From positions 62,001-126,000 of the forward strand of contig LJCW01000033.1 in NCBI GenBank assembly GCA_001298555.1: 64,000 nucleotides of DNA. The letters are read 5' to 3'. Shown piece after piece: positions 15,554 through 23,973 of the stretch. The notes under the pieces were generated by a model. It saw nothing but the letters and a program-made list of their open reading frames with translations, did not search any database and had not been told where the DNA came from. Numbering within the stretch: position 1 is the first letter of the stretch; every line of letters starts with the position of its first letter. Source of the DNA: Actinobacteria bacterium OV450. Its GTDB lineage: Bacteria > Actinomycetota > Actinomycetes > Streptomycetales > Streptomycetaceae. Position numbers and translations under genes: made by a program.

Positions 15554-16384
15554 CTACGCGGCGAAGTCGAACAGGCCGAGCTGGAGGGGCTGGCGCTGGT
15601 GCCAGTCGTGGGTCCGCAGCGGGCCGCCCGGGTAGCCCGGGACGTAGACGAGGCAGGTGCGGACGTTTGTGCCGCAGACCGCGAACGAGTCGTCGGGCAG
15701 GGCTTCGATGTCGCCGCCGACCTCCTCCACGTCCTCGCGGAACTGGACCGAGGCCTTGTCCGACCACCCCATCAGGCCCGCGCTCATGACCGAGATGAGG
15801 ATGCCGTCCTTCTTCATGAACCCGAGCGCGTGCTTGATGTGGTCCAGGCCCTTCTCGAACGGGGGGTTCATGACGATGCGGTCGAACCCCTCCTCGTAGT
15901 CGAGCGGGTCGACGCTGAGGAAGTCGCGCTGGATGACCTTCCTGCAGTCGCCCTGGTCCCGGAGGGCCTTGGCCCGAAAGGGGTCGAGCTCGACGCCGTC
16001 GACCAGGGCGCCGCGCCGGGCGAGTTCGCTCGTGATGGCGCCGGAGCCGGCGGAGGGCTCCAGGACGGTCATCCCGGCGTAGACCCCGGCGTGGTCGACG
16101 ATCTGCATGACCAGGCTGGGCGGGGTCGGGAACCAGCCCTGCTCGTTTCGGGTCGGGTACTCACCGGCCGCGAGGCACTGGCGCATGAACTCCTCGATCC
16201 GGTGCGGGAAGACGTGGCCCCGGATCTTCTGCCGGCCGTCCCAGCGGCCTCCCATCTCCTTGAGGGCCTTGTTGACCGCCTCGTACACCTTCCGGTCGAT
16301 CTCGAAGGGGATGCGGACGAGGTCGTCGCGGATCTCGGTGCGCGGGTCGGTGAGGACGGCCAGGACGCTGTCGGGGAATCGCAT
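15554..16384 (-). CDS. SAM-dependent DNA methyltransferase (adenine-type)
   Basis: 276 aa. Motif I is VLEPSAGSGAITSEL, the acidic strand end is GVELDP, and the catalytic loop is IVMNPPFEKG, as in N6-adenine or N4-cytosine methyltransferases. The region before motif I (FPTPPSLVMQIV) is typical of phage enzymes. The first 90 residues may recognise DNA. Start at 16384 taken from MRFPDSVL with GGAG upstream. Probably antirestriction. Confidence 0.82.
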   Translation of the reverse strand: MRFPDSVLAVLTDPRTEIRDDLVRIPFEIDRKVYEAVNKALKEMGGRWDGRQKIRGHVFPHRIEEFMRQCLAAGEYPTRNEQGWFPTPPSLVMQIVDHAGVYAGMTVLEPSAGSGAITSELARRGALVDGVELDPFRAKALRDQGDCRKVIQRDFLSVDPLDYEEGFDRIVMNPPFEKGLDHIKHALGFMKKDGILISVMSAGLMGWSDKASVQFREDVEEVGGDIEALPDDSFAVCGTNVRTCLVYVPGYPGGPLRTHDWHQRQPLQLGLFDFAA

Positions 16385-16487
16385 GGTGGGCTCCTTCGAT
16401 CGCTGGTGGCAGGGAGGGCGGGTGTGGCGGGGGGCTGAAAACCCGTGAGAGCCGCTGTGGCGGCCTCGTTTGGCCTGGGGGTGGGTT

Positions 16488-16516
16488 GGGGTGGGGGCCT
16501 TTTCGGCCCCCACCCC
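16488..16516 (-). terminator. GC-rich hairpin
   Basis: 12-bp perfect stem (16488-16499 with 16505-16516), loop TTTTC, twelve bases after the stop at 16528. Confidence 0.7.
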
Positions 16517-16527
16517 CCGGGGTGAGG

Positions 16528-17166
16528 TCAGCTGGTCGGCCGCCCCTCGGCCTCGTGGGCCGCGAGCTTGCGGGCGACGGCCTCGGCCTCGTAGACGTTG
16601 CGGAACTCGTTGGCGAGCCAGCGGTTCAGGAACCCGTCCTGCCGTCCGAGGGCGAGGTGGGACATGTGCCAGGCGACGCCGAACGGGAGCCTCCCGTCGC
16701 TCAAGGCCGCGACGCCAGACGGGCACAGGTCCAAGATCTTCATGCGCGACTCGATGTAGCTGACGTCCCTGTCGCAGGCGAAGCCGATGTCGGCGAGGGA
16801 CAGGCCCTGGTCGCCGAGCAGGCGGAACAGCTGCCCTTCCTCCAGGGGGCTGATGGCCCGGGCGTTCCCGATCCAGCGGGCGACTTCCTCGACGAGCCGC
16901 CAGGTGTGGCTGGACGTGGAGGCGTTCAGGACGGCCGCCTCGATCTCGGTGTCTCCGGCCGCCTTGGCTCGGGTCCACAGGACCTCGCCCATCACGAGCA
17001 CGTATCGGTGCGTGCTCGGGATGTGCCGGACCGTGATCCGGTCGCCGAGGCTCACGACCGCCTCGGTCAGGTCCTGGATCCCGATCGGTTCGAGGTGCTG
17101 GCGCAGGGAGACCGGGGCGGGGTTGATGGCGTACATGGGGATCGTGCGGATGATCGCGTTGCTCAT
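16528..17166 (-). CDS. ParB-like protein, divergent N-terminal fold plus HTH
   Basis: 212 aa. Residues about 25-85 keep the outline of a ParB N-domain (IQDLTEAVVSLGDRITVRHIP, then RYVLVMGEVLW), but the GERRxxA box is changed to GEVLWTRA. An HTH similar to the main ParB follows (LEEGQLFRLLGDQG, SYIESRMKILDLC), and the tail has LNRWLANEF. Possibly a regulator derived from ParB by duplication. Confidence 0.7.
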   Translation of the reverse strand: MSNAIIRTIPMYAINPAPVSLRQHLEPIGIQDLTEAVVSLGDRITVRHIPSTHRYVLVMGEVLWTRAKAAGDTEIEAAVLNASTSSHTWRLVEEVARWIGNARAISPLEEGQLFRLLGDQGLSLADIGFACDRDVSYIESRMKILDLCPSGVAALSDGRLPFGVAWHMSHLALGRQDGFLNRWLANEFRNVYEAEAVARKLAAHEAEGRPTS

Positions 17167-17231
17167 GGCGTCTCTCCTGTGGTGGGCGGTGCTGGGGTGG
17201 GGTGCGGGTCGCTTTCTGGCGCACCCACTGC

Positions 17232-17259
17232 CCCGGGCGGGCCTGCTGGTCCGCCCGGG
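17232..17259 (-). terminator. GC-rich hairpin
   Basis: 9-bp perfect stem (17232-17240 with 17251-17259), ten-base loop, just after the stop at 17272. Confidence 0.55.
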
Positions 17260-17271
17260 ACGGTGGGGGCG

Positions 17272-17670
17272 TCAGGCGGTGGCGGCGGCCTGTTCGATGT
17301 GGAGCCGGCGGGCGGTCAGCTCGGCGTCGCGGGCGTCGGTGAACTCGCCGCGGAGCCAGCGGACGGTCATGTAGCCCTGGCCGTCGCGGTCGAGGCGGGC
17401 GATGTACCAGGCGAGGCCGACGGGCAGGGTGCCGTTCTCGATGCGCCGCTGGTTGGCCTCGGTGAGGTTCAGCAGGGCGATCCGCTCGGTGATCGCGGGG
17501 ACGTGCTCCTTGCCGGCCATGGCGGCGATCTCGGCGGGGCTGTGGCCGCCGTCCACGAGGAGCTTGTAGAGCTTGGCCTGCTCGATGGGGTCGACGTCGG
17601 GCTCCTGGGAGCGGTCGGCGATGGCCTGGGCGGCGCTGGCGGGGAGGACGGGGTTGAGGCCGTAGGGCAT
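17272..17670 (-). CDS. ParB-type HTH paralogue (HTH domain only)
   Basis: 132 aa. IEQAKLYKLLVDGGHSPAEI, then PAITERIALLNL and a tail with VRWLRGEF align with the HTH domain of the main ParB; the nuclease fold is absent. It is under its own family-1 promoter cassette. Function unknown. Confidence 0.7.
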   Translation of the reverse strand: MPYGLNPVLPASAAQAIADRSQEPDVDPIEQAKLYKLLVDGGHSPAEIAAMAGKEHVPAITERIALLNLTEANQRRIENGTLPVGLAWYIARLDRDGQGYMTVRWLRGEFTDARDAELTARRLHIEQAAATA

Positions 17671-17701
17671 GGCAGGTGCCTCTCTGGAGGGGAGGGGGGT
17701 T

Positions 17702-17747
17702 TAGTGGGTAGTCACTATTTCCAACGCGTGACTACCCGTAAGGTTCC
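17702..17747 (-). promoter_or_regulatory. Promoter-operator cassette, copy 3 (family 1)
   Basis: GGAACC, 15 bases, GCGTT, dyad at 17702-17717. A second degenerate dyad in the opposite orientation lies within the spacer (GTGACTACCCGTA, from 17728). Confidence 0.65.
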
Positions 17748-17792
17748 GGGTGGAACGGGGGGGGGATCGCTGGAAATCCCCAGGTCACAGGC

Positions 17793-19250
17793 TTACGCGG
17801 CGGCGGCTTCGGGGTTGATGACGATGCCGTTGGAGCGGACTTCCGCGTGCGCCTGGGCCTTGCGGAGGTTGGTGGTCACCTTGCCGATCAGCTTCTGGAG
17901 GTGGTCCATGCGGAGCTGGTGGCCGGGGACGCCGCCGGGGGTGCCGGCGAGGAGCAGGGCCAGCTCCTCCGGGTCGGCGGTGGCCAGCTCAGAGAGGATC
18001 TCTCCCGCGGTCGCCAGCTTGTCGATCTTCTTGGTGAGCTTGCCGCGCTCGTCCATGATCCGCTCGCGCTCCTGGTCGGAGACGTCGTGCCCGCCGGGGA
18101 GCATGTCCTGGGCGCCGCCGTCGCCGTCGGCCGCGGGGGTCTCGTCGACGAGGACGAAGAAGCTGCCCTGGGATTCGCGGCGCTGCTCCTCGGCGAGGCA
18201 GGCCTTGACGAACTCCTCTGCGGCCCTGTCGTTCGGGAACTGGCCGCGCGCGTACTTGGCGAGGAACCGCGTCTGGTTGTCGCAGCTCAGCTTGGCGACG
18301 TACCAGGCCATCCCGACGGGGAGGTGGCCCTTGCTGAGGGCTTCCTGTGCGGCGTCGCAGAGCTTGAGGAGGTCGATGCGCCAGCCGATGTAGGCGGCCG
18401 ACTTGCCGCACATCTCGGCGATCTCGTCGATCGTGTACTCGGCGTCTTCGAGGCGCTTGAAGCTCTTGGCCTCCTCGATGGGGGTCATGTCCGCGCGGCC
18501 CACGTTCTCGGCGACCTGCTTGGCCAGGGTCTCGCGGTCGCCCTCGGCGACGCCGTGGGCCACGACGGCGGTCATCTCGGCGAGGCCGGCCATCTTGGCG
18601 GCCCGCAGGCGCCGCTCGCCCGCAATGAGCGTGTACCGGCGGGTGGCCGGGATGTAGCGGACGCTGATGGGCTGGAGCTGGCCCAGCTTCTGCATGGAGC
18701 CGGCCAGTTCCTTGAGCTTGGCCTCGTCGAACTCCTCACGGGGCTGGTTCGGGTCGCGGTCGATCCTGTCGGTCGGGATGGTCTTCTGGACCGTCTTCAC
18801 CTTCACCGTCGTCTCGGCCGCCGGGGCGGCGGGCGCCTTCTCCACCGGGGCCTTCTTCGTCGCGGTCTTCTTGGCGGGTGCCTTCTTCGCGGGGGCCTTG
18901 GTCTCGGCGGGGACCGCCTCCGGCTTCTGGACGGTCTCGCCTTCCGGCTCATCGACCGGCGCCGGGGCGGGCGCCTCGGTCTCGGTCACCTCCGGCTCGG
19001 CTGCCTGGGGCGTCTGGGCGGGGGCCGCGGCGACGAGGTCGGCGCCGAGGGTGGTGACCCAGGCCTGGAAGTCGAGGGGCGAGTACCAGCCGTCGGTGGA
19101 GGCGATCCCCTCGTCCACGTAGGCCCGGTATGCGGCGTCCAGCTCGGCCGTGCGCTCGATCTCCGGCTCCTGGTTGGCGCACATGTCGGCGATCAGGGCG
19201 GCCTTGCGCTCGCTGCGGGTGAGCTTGCGTGCGGTGGTCTCTGCGGTCAT
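17793..19250 (-). CDS. parB: ParB partition-type protein
   Basis: 485 aa from the ATG at 19250 (GGAG upstream). A Lys/Ala/Pro-rich histone-like segment (about 110-160) precedes the ParB/Srx domain (IPTDRIDRDPNQPREEF; GERRLRAAKMAG, the CTP-binding box) and the HTH (PIEEAKSFKRLEDAEYTI; SAAYIGWRIDLLKLC). A KGHLPVGMAWYVAKL helix follows. No ParA is seen in the window. Three partial paralogues lie nearby. It has its own family-1 cassette, yet the frame upstream is open into the DUF3560 gene. Confidence 0.85.
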   Translation of the reverse strand: MTAETTARKLTRSERKAALIADMCANQEPEIERTAELDAAYRAYVDEGIASTDGWYSPLDFQAWVTTLGADLVAAAPAQTPQAAEPEVTETEAPAPAPVDEPEGETVQKPEAVPAETKAPAKKAPAKKTATKKAPVEKAPAAPAAETTVKVKTVQKTIPTDRIDRDPNQPREEFDEAKLKELAGSMQKLGQLQPISVRYIPATRRYTLIAGERRLRAAKMAGLAEMTAVVAHGVAEGDRETLAKQVAENVGRADMTPIEEAKSFKRLEDAEYTIDEIAEMCGKSAAYIGWRIDLLKLCDAAQEALSKGHLPVGMAWYVAKLSCDNQTRFLAKYARGQFPNDRAAEEFVKACLAEEQRRESQGSFFVLVDETPAADGDGGAQDMLPGGHDVSDQERERIMDERGKLTKKIDKLATAGEILSELATADPEELALLLAGTPGGVPGHQLRMDHLQKLIGKVTTNLRKAQAHAEVRSNGIVINPEAAAA

Positions 19251-21002
19251 CTCGGAGCCCTTCTCGGTGGGGTTGTTTAGTGGGTAGTCACTATTAACAA
19301 CGCCGGAACGGTCCGTGTGGTTCCGGGTATTTTCCGAGAAATCGCAGGTCAGGGCGTTTTTGTCGGGCTCCGTCGGGGCGTCCTCGCTTCCCGTGAGGAC
19401 GGCCTCGACCCCTGCCAGGATCTCCTTCGCCTCCGCCAGGGACTCCTCGATCTCGGCCAGAGCCTCCTCCGGGGTGGCCTCGCCCTCCGTCGGGTCCTGC
19501 TCCGTCCATACGGGAAGATCCTTCGGCGTGGGCTCGGGCTCCGGCTGCGGCTGGCCGGCGGGGGCCTGGCCCTCGGCCTCGGTGGACTCCGGCGGCGCCT
19601 CGGTTTCCTCCTCAGGGGCCGACACCGGCTCGGGCTCCGCCGTCGGCGCGGGCTCGATGGTGCGGGTGATGCCGAGGCTGGGGCCTCCGCTCCACCTGCC
19701 GGTCCCGACGTAGCCGCGTTCGGCGAGGAGGTCGGTCACCAGGGCTTGCAGGACCTTGGCCCAGACCGACTCGGTGAACTTCACGCCGTCCGGGGCGGTG
19801 AGGGTCACCGGTGCGTGGTCCTTGTGGGGCTGCTTGCGCCCGTTGAGCCACGTGAGCGTGGCCTCGGTGGCGCTCCACCGGCATTCGACCTTGACGCCCT
19901 TGGGGATCTTCGGATCGGTTCGCTTCTTCTTCGGCTTGGGCTGGGCGGCCAGGGCCTCGCGAATGGCGCTGGCCGGCTGTGCCGCGGACGCCTCGGCCGC
20001 CGACTTGGTCCCGGGGATCTTGCCGTCGGCGAGGAAGGCGAGCATCGCCGCCTCGGGGCAGCGGGCCCGCACGTGGGTGTAGTCGGTGGTGTGCGTGCCG
20101 AGGCCGTAGTGCGGGTCGGTGGCGTCGTCCAGGGTCATGACGCGCTTGGGGACGAGGCGCAGGTTCCACGCGATGGACAGCGTCTTGGGGTTGACCCGGG
20201 CGATCTGATACCAGTCGCCTCGGGAGAGTACGAAGTCCCTGGGGGCGAAGTCGTCCGGGCCCCAGATCTTCAGGCCGTCCTCGGCCTCCGCCTTGGCGAT
20301 GAGCTTCTCCCAGAAGTCGATCTCCTCGGCCAGGTCCTCGATCAGGCGGACGTGACGGCCGGGGTCGCGGCCGGCTGCGACCGTCTCGTCCCGGTAGCGC
20401 TCCTGCTGGCGCAGTTCGGTGCGCAGCCGCTCCAGGCGCCGGAGGGTGACCTGCGGGTTCTGCCGGTGCTCCTTGTAGCGTTCCGAGGCCTCGGCCCGGT
20501 TCGACCAGTACCCGGCCTTCTTGTCCGCGTCGATCGACTTGCGCATGTTGCTGTCGATCCGCTCGGCGTCGCGTTCGGCGCGCCGCTGGGAGTGGTGCCC
20601 GACGAGGATCGGCTGGCCGAAGGGGATGTGCCGCATGATGTCCCGGGCCGCTTGGTGCCGGGCACCGGACTCGGTCGAGGCGCGGTCCGCGCGGTCGCTG
20701 AACCGCTCAGCGCGGTCCTCGGCGCGTTCCTCGCGGGCGGCCTCGGCTTCCGCGAAGGACCGGCGCTTGGTCTCGTTGATCTCGACGGTGACGGTGTGGC
20801 CGGCGGCTTCCAGGGCCGTCTTGGCCGCGTTGATGTTCCAGTGCTTGGCCTCCCTGTCGATGGACTGGCGGATGTAGATGCCGACTTGGCGGGACCAGCG
20901 GAAGCCGTGCTTGGAGACGATCTCGTAGACGCCGTCTCCCTTCGTGGAGCCGGTGAGGATGGTGCCCTCGGCTCGGGTGTGGGTGATGGTGATGTCAGCC
21001 AT
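17793..21002 (-). CDS. DUF3560-domain protein, in frame with ParB (1069-codon open frame)
   Basis: The N-terminal 200 residues from 21002 match DUF3560: repeated charged helices after KHGFRWSRQVGIYIRQ. A middle region carries WxLRLVPKRV and an acidic Pro/Glu-rich tail. There is no stop before parB; the linker between them translates the promoter cassette itself (GVVNSDYPLNN). In other intergenic copies the equivalent TGA would end the gene. Either a fusion protein is made alongside a shorter ParB, or the stop was lost by a small indel. DUF3560 function is unknown; it is common on plasmids and phages. Confidence 0.65.
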   Translation of the reverse strand: MADITITHTRAEGTILTGSTKGDGVYEIVSKHGFRWSRQVGIYIRQSIDREAKHWNINAAKTALEAAGHTVTVEINETKRRSFAEAEAAREERAEDRAERFSDRADRASTESGARHQAARDIMRHIPFGQPILVGHHSQRRAERDAERIDSNMRKSIDADKKAGYWSNRAEASERYKEHRQNPQVTLRRLERLRTELRQQERYRDETVAAGRDPGRHVRLIEDLAEEIDFWEKLIAKAEAEDGLKIWGPDDFAPRDFVLSRGDWYQIARVNPKTLSIAWNLRLVPKRVMTLDDATDPHYGLGTHTTDYTHVRARCPEAAMLAFLADGKIPGTKSAAEASAAQPASAIREALAAQPKPKKKRTDPKIPKGVKVECRWSATEATLTWLNGRKQPHKDHAPVTLTAPDGVKFTESVWAKVLQALVTDLLAERGYVGTGRWSGGPSLGITRTIEPAPTAEPEPVSAPEEETEAPPESTEAEGQAPAGQPQPEPEPTPKDLPVWTEQDPTEGEATPEEALAEIEESLAEAKEILAGVEAVLTGSEDAPTEPDKNALTCDFSENTRNHTDRSGVVNSDYPLNNPTEKGSEMTAETTARKLTRSERKAALIADMCANQEPEIERTAELDAAYRAYVDEGIASTDGWYSPLDFQAWVTTLGADLVAAAPAQTPQAAEPEVTETEAPAPAPVDEPEGETVQKPEAVPAETKAPAKKAPAKKTATKKAPVEKAPAAPAAETTVKVKTVQKTIPTDRIDRDPNQPREEFDEAKLKELAGSMQKLGQLQPISVRYIPATRRYTLIAGERRLRAAKMAGLAEMTAVVAHGVAEGDRETLAKQVAENVGRADMTPIEEAKSFKRLEDAEYTIDEIAEMCGKSAAYIGWRIDLLKLCDAAQEALSKGHLPVGMAWYVAKLSCDNQTRFLAKYARGQFPNDRAAEEFVKACLAEEQRRESQGSFFVLVDETPAADGDGGAQDMLPGGHDVSDQERERIMDERGKLTKKIDKLATAGEILSELATADPEELALLLAGTPGGVPGHQLRMDHLQKLIGKVTTNLRKAQAHAEVRSNGIVINPEAAAA
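19278..19324 (-). promoter_or_regulatory. Promoter-operator cassette, copy 4 (family 1), inside an open frame
   Basis: GGAACC, 16 bases, GCGTT, dyad at 19278-19293, 28 bases upstream of the parB ATG. It is read through in frame by the DUF3560 gene. Confidence 0.65.
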
Positions 21003-21028
21003 CGCGTGTACCTCCTGGGTGGGGTGGG

Positions 21029-21050
21029 GGCGGGGCCGGGCGGCCCCGCC
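21029..21050 (-). terminator. GC-rich hairpin
   Basis: 9-bp perfect stem (21029-21037 with 21042-21050), four-base loop, just after the stop at 21059. Confidence 0.6.
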
Positions 21051-21058
21051 GGGGGTGG

Positions 21059-21649
21059 TCAGGCGGCGAGCAGGGTGCGGGTGTCCTTCTCGATGCGCCG
21101 CGCGAGCTTGCGGAGGTATTCGCGGTCGAGCACGCCCTTGGTGACGGAGCGTCGGACGTCGATGGCGTGCTTGGTGTTGCCCGCGCGCACGAGCTGGGTG
21201 GAGAGGGTTAGCGCGTCTTCGGGGTCGCCGGCCTCGGCGACCAGGTTGATGTCGCCGATCAGCGTCACGGTCTCCTCGGAGAGCTGGACGGGGGCGGGAG
21301 CTTCGGGGGCCGGGGACCTGCGGTAGCCGGTACCGGTGGTGAGCTGGGTGTACGTGCAGCTCTTGGTGACGTAGTCGTTGCGCTTGCTCTGGCGCGTCCA
21401 GCGGAGGGTGATCGCGGTGGGCTCGTTCTGCTCGGCCTCGTGCATGGTCACCTGGAGCTGGATCAGGATGCGCTGGCGGACCTCGCGGCCGGTGAAGTTC
21501 TCGGTCCGGATGGCGTCGGGCTTGCCGGGTTCGTAGACGGCGAGGGTCTCGCTGTAGGTGGCGGCGTCGTCGATGTCGAGCCGGCTCAGGGCGAGGGTGG
21601 CGTCCGCGTGGAGGGTGGCGAGGCTGGTGCGTCGGACCGTGGCGCGCAT
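21059..21649 (-). CDS. Hypothetical protein under a family-1 promoter
   Basis: 196 aa; start at 21649 chosen for the AGGAG site six bases upstream. Mixed sequence with basic C-terminal helices (REYLRKLARRIEKD). No family recognised. Confidence 0.65.
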   Translation of the reverse strand: MRATVRRTSLATLHADATLALSRLDIDDAATYSETLAVYEPGKPDAIRTENFTGREVRQRILIQLQVTMHEAEQNEPTAITLRWTRQSKRNDYVTKSCTYTQLTTGTGYRRSPAPEAPAPVQLSEETVTLIGDINLVAEAGDPEDALTLSTQLVRAGNTKHAIDVRRSVTKGVLDREYLRKLARRIEKDTRTLLAA

Positions 21650-21671
21650 GGTGGCTCCTGAAGACGTGGTG

Positions 21672-21718
21672 TAGTGGGTAGTCACTATTAACAACGCGTG
21701 ACTACCCACTATGGTTCC
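21672..21718 (-). promoter_or_regulatory. Promoter-operator cassette, copy 5 (family 1), with two dyads
   Basis: GGAACC, 16 bases, GCGTT, dyad at 21672-21687. A second, nearly complete dyad in the reverse orientation occupies 21698-21711, between the -35-like and -10-like boxes. Confidence 0.68.
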
Positions 21719-21818
21719 GGGGTGACGCGGGTGGATCGCAGGAAAATCGCAGGTCAGGGGCCTGCGACTCGGAAGGCGGGCTCAGTGGCTCTCACCAAGG
21801 GGGAAGGCTTCGAGTAGG

Positions 21819-22583
21819 TCAGACGGCCAGGGCCGCCAGGCCCGCCTCGGTCAGGGTGACCGGCTGGCCGAGGTGGACGGGCACGGAGGTGTCGCGGACG
21901 GCCCAGCCCTTCCGGATGGCGTGCTGGACGAAGTCGAGGCAGGGATAGCCGCCCTCGGGGCACGGGGCGTCGAAGAGGAGGGCGCTGGCGGTCATCCGGG
22001 GGCCCAGGGTCGCGAGGCCCTGAAGGACGAGCTTCATCTCGTCCGGGATCGCCGCCTCGCGGTCGGGGCGCGCGCGGGTCTCCAGCCGAGCCTCGGCCCA
22101 GCCGCGGATCAGGGCGGTTCCGGCCTCGGCGGCGGCCTGTCCGGGGGTCAGGCCGTGCTCCTGTCCCGACAGGAAGCGGGCGGCCAGCATGCTGGTCGCG
22201 GCGGAGGAGGTGAACGCCTCGACCAGGCCCTCCAGGCTGAGGTGCGGGAAGCTCTCGTGGAGGGACATGGCCGCGAAGGCGGCGATCCGGCCGATTGCGT
22301 CGCCGAGCTCGGCGGGGCGGGCGAGGGCGCGGGTGATCAGGATGGGCGAGTGGTCGGTGAACCGCTGGCTGGTGCGCAGGGAGGCGAGGGCGGGTCGGCC
22401 GTCCTGGGTGGCCTTGTAGGGGATGCCGAGGCGGCCTGCGCGGAGGCTGATGTCCGACCAGTCCGGGTTCTCGCTGCCGGGGGCGACTGCGGTGGTCATG
22501 GTGACGTCCGGGCGGTAGTAGCCCCGGATGGTGTCGCCGGTGCGGATCTCGCTGGCGGGGATGACGAGGGTGGTGAAGCGCAT
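21819..22583 (-). CDS. Hypothetical protein under a family-1 promoter
   Basis: 254 aa, largely helical. An N-terminal strand region (RFTTLVIPASEIRTGDTIRG) may be a small barrel. A CPEGGYPC pair lies near the end. No family recognised. Confidence 0.65.
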   Translation of the reverse strand: MRFTTLVIPASEIRTGDTIRGYYRPDVTMTTAVAPGSENPDWSDISLRAGRLGIPYKATQDGRPALASLRTSQRFTDHSPILITRALARPAELGDAIGRIAAFAAMSLHESFPHLSLEGLVEAFTSSAATSMLAARFLSGQEHGLTPGQAAAEAGTALIRGWAEARLETRARPDREAAIPDEMKLVLQGLATLGPRMTASALLFDAPCPEGGYPCLDFVQHAIRKGWAVRDTSVPVHLGQPVTLTEAGLAALAV

Positions 22584-22612
22584 GGCGGTGTCTCCCTGTA
22601 GGGGTTGGGGTT

Positions 22613-22659
22613 TAGTGGGTAGTCACTATGAATAACGCCTGTGGGGCGCGTATGGTTCC
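22613..22659 (-). promoter_or_regulatory. Promoter-operator cassette, copy 6 (family 1)
   Basis: GGAACC, 16 bases, GCGTT, dyad at 22613-22628, ahead of the start at 22583. The conserved TGACCTGCGATTTTC element lies further upstream near 22683-22697. Confidence 0.65.
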
Positions 22660-22777
22660 GGGTTGATTCCGGTGAATCGCAGAAAATCGCAGGTCAGGGG
22701 CTTGCTCGGTGAGGCCGGGGCGCCGCTCGACCGGCCGCGAAGGACTCGCGGGCCGGTAGCGGCGAGCGTCGCGGCTT

Positions 22778-23128
22778 CTATCCGACGTACGCGACGGGGT
22801 TCCGCGAGGGGTGGGGCCAGGGGGCGGGGTGACCCACGCGCGGGTCGCCGCGCAGCAGCTCCCCCTCGATGGCGTAGCGGACGCGTCCGCCGACGCTGTG
22901 CTCGGAGACCCCCGAGATGCGGGCGACCGCGACGACCTTGCCGTCCAGGTTCACGATCTGCACCTCGTCCTGGGTCAGGGCGTGGTGGGGGTTGAGGGCC
23001 CAGACACCGCGGCTGACGGCCCACACCTGGTCTTCGGTCATCCCGGGGCGCCAGCCGATCACCGCGCGGCACAGGACGTCGTCGGGGCCGGCGGCGGGGC
23101 GCTGAATGCCGATCTGAATCTGGAGCAT
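22778..23128 (-). CDS. Hypothetical protein
   Basis: 116 aa; AGGAG seven bases upstream of the ATG at 23128. A strand-rich middle (VQIVNLDGKVVAVARISGV) suggests a small beta fold. No family recognised. No family-1 cassette directly upstream. Confidence 0.6.
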   Translation of the reverse strand: MLQIQIGIQRPAAGPDDVLCRAVIGWRPGMTEDQVWAVSRGVWALNPHHALTQDEVQIVNLDGKVVAVARISGVSEHSVGGRVRYAIEGELLRGDPRVGHPAPWPHPSRNPVAYVG

Positions 23129-23182
23129 GGTCACTCTCCTGGTTGGGGTACTCACTGCGGGCGCATAAGCGAGGGAGGGGGA

Positions 23183-23205
23183 GGGAGCGGGCGGGGCCCG
23201 CTCCC
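23183..23205 (-). terminator. GC-rich hairpin
   Basis: 9-bp perfect stem (23183-23191 with 23197-23205), five-base loop, after the stop at 23215. Confidence 0.6.
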
Positions 23206-23214
23206 AGGTTGGGG

Positions 23215-23793
23215 TCAGCCGCGCTGGCCGGTCCCCTTGAACTCCTTGCAGGTGAAGGTCCGGTCGGTGTTCCAGGCCGTGTGGTCGGCCAGCCGCCAGC
23301 CGCACTCGCACTTCTCCTCGTGCGGGTAGAAGCCGTGCTTGACCTTGAAGGCCTTCTTGTCGAGCACAGGCTCCTCGCTCTCGCGCGTGGGGGCCTTGGA
23401 CGGTGCCGAGGTTTCGGCGGCCTTCGGGGCGTCCTCGATCTCGAATGAGTCGGTGGCTCCGAGGAAGCGGCGCAGGCCTTCCTGTCCGGCCAGGCGTTCC
23501 GCGTTGGAGATGAGGCTGGTGCTCATGGAGAAGCCGTAGGTGAGGAGGGCTTCCGTGGCTTCCTGGCGCTGCTTGGCGAGGCCTTCGCGGACGCCGTGGC
23601 GCTCGATGCGCTTCATGAGGTCGTGCCAGGGCTTGGCCTTGCCGGCGGTGACCAGGACGGCGTCCATGAGGCCGTCGAGCTGGGCGCCGTCCACGGTGAG
23701 CGCGTCGGCCAGGCGGGCGCGCGCGGTGCGGTCTTCGTCGAAGGCCTTGTTGGCGCGGTTGGTGAGGCGGTGGAGGGCGGTGGTGGTGTCCAT
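23215..23793 (-). CDS. Hypothetical protein with C-terminal cysteines, family-1 promoter
   Basis: 192 aa. The N-terminal 100 residues are helical and basic. The C-terminal 45 residues form a likely metal site (HGFYPHEEKCECGWRLADH, later CKEF). No family recognised. Confidence 0.65.
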   Translation of the reverse strand: MDTTTALHRLTNRANKAFDEDRTARARLADALTVDGAQLDGLMDAVLVTAGKAKPWHDLMKRIERHGVREGLAKQRQEATEALLTYGFSMSTSLISNAERLAGQEGLRRFLGATDSFEIEDAPKAAETSAPSKAPTRESEEPVLDKKAFKVKHGFYPHEEKCECGWRLADHTAWNTDRTFTCKEFKGTGQRG

Positions 23794-23818
23794 GTCTGGC
23801 TCCCGTGGGTTTGTGGTT

Positions 23819-23865
23819 TAGTGGGTAGTCACTATATACAACGCTTATTCGGGTCTGGTGGTTCC
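23819..23865 (-). promoter_or_regulatory. Promoter-operator cassette, copy 7 (family 1)
   Basis: GGAACC, 16 bases, GCGTT, dyad at 23819-23834. The next dyad (23948) controls the divergent plus-strand gene, so the two starts are back to back. Confidence 0.68.
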
Positions 23866-23947
23866 GGGTTGGCGTGAAGATTTCAGAGAAAATCGCAGGT
23901 CAGGCGCCTATCGCGTCAAGCCGACCGCACCGGCCGGACTCTCGCTC

Positions 23948-23967
23948 TAGTGCCTACCCACTACACT
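23948..23967 (+). promoter_or_regulatory. Leaderless promoter with family-1 operator, copy 9
   Basis: TAGTGCCTACCCACTA (23948-23963, one base off the consensus dyad) overlaps a -10 box TACACT (23962-23967). The ATG follows exactly six bases later, so the transcript is probably leaderless. No convincing -35 box. Confidence 0.6.
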
Positions 23968-23973
23968 GACGCC

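Noticed and set aside
15541..22697. TGACCTGCGATTTTC-like elements as terminators
   Set aside because: They have no stem-loop potential; they are conserved with the promoter cassette and may be part of it or mark the end of the upstream gene.
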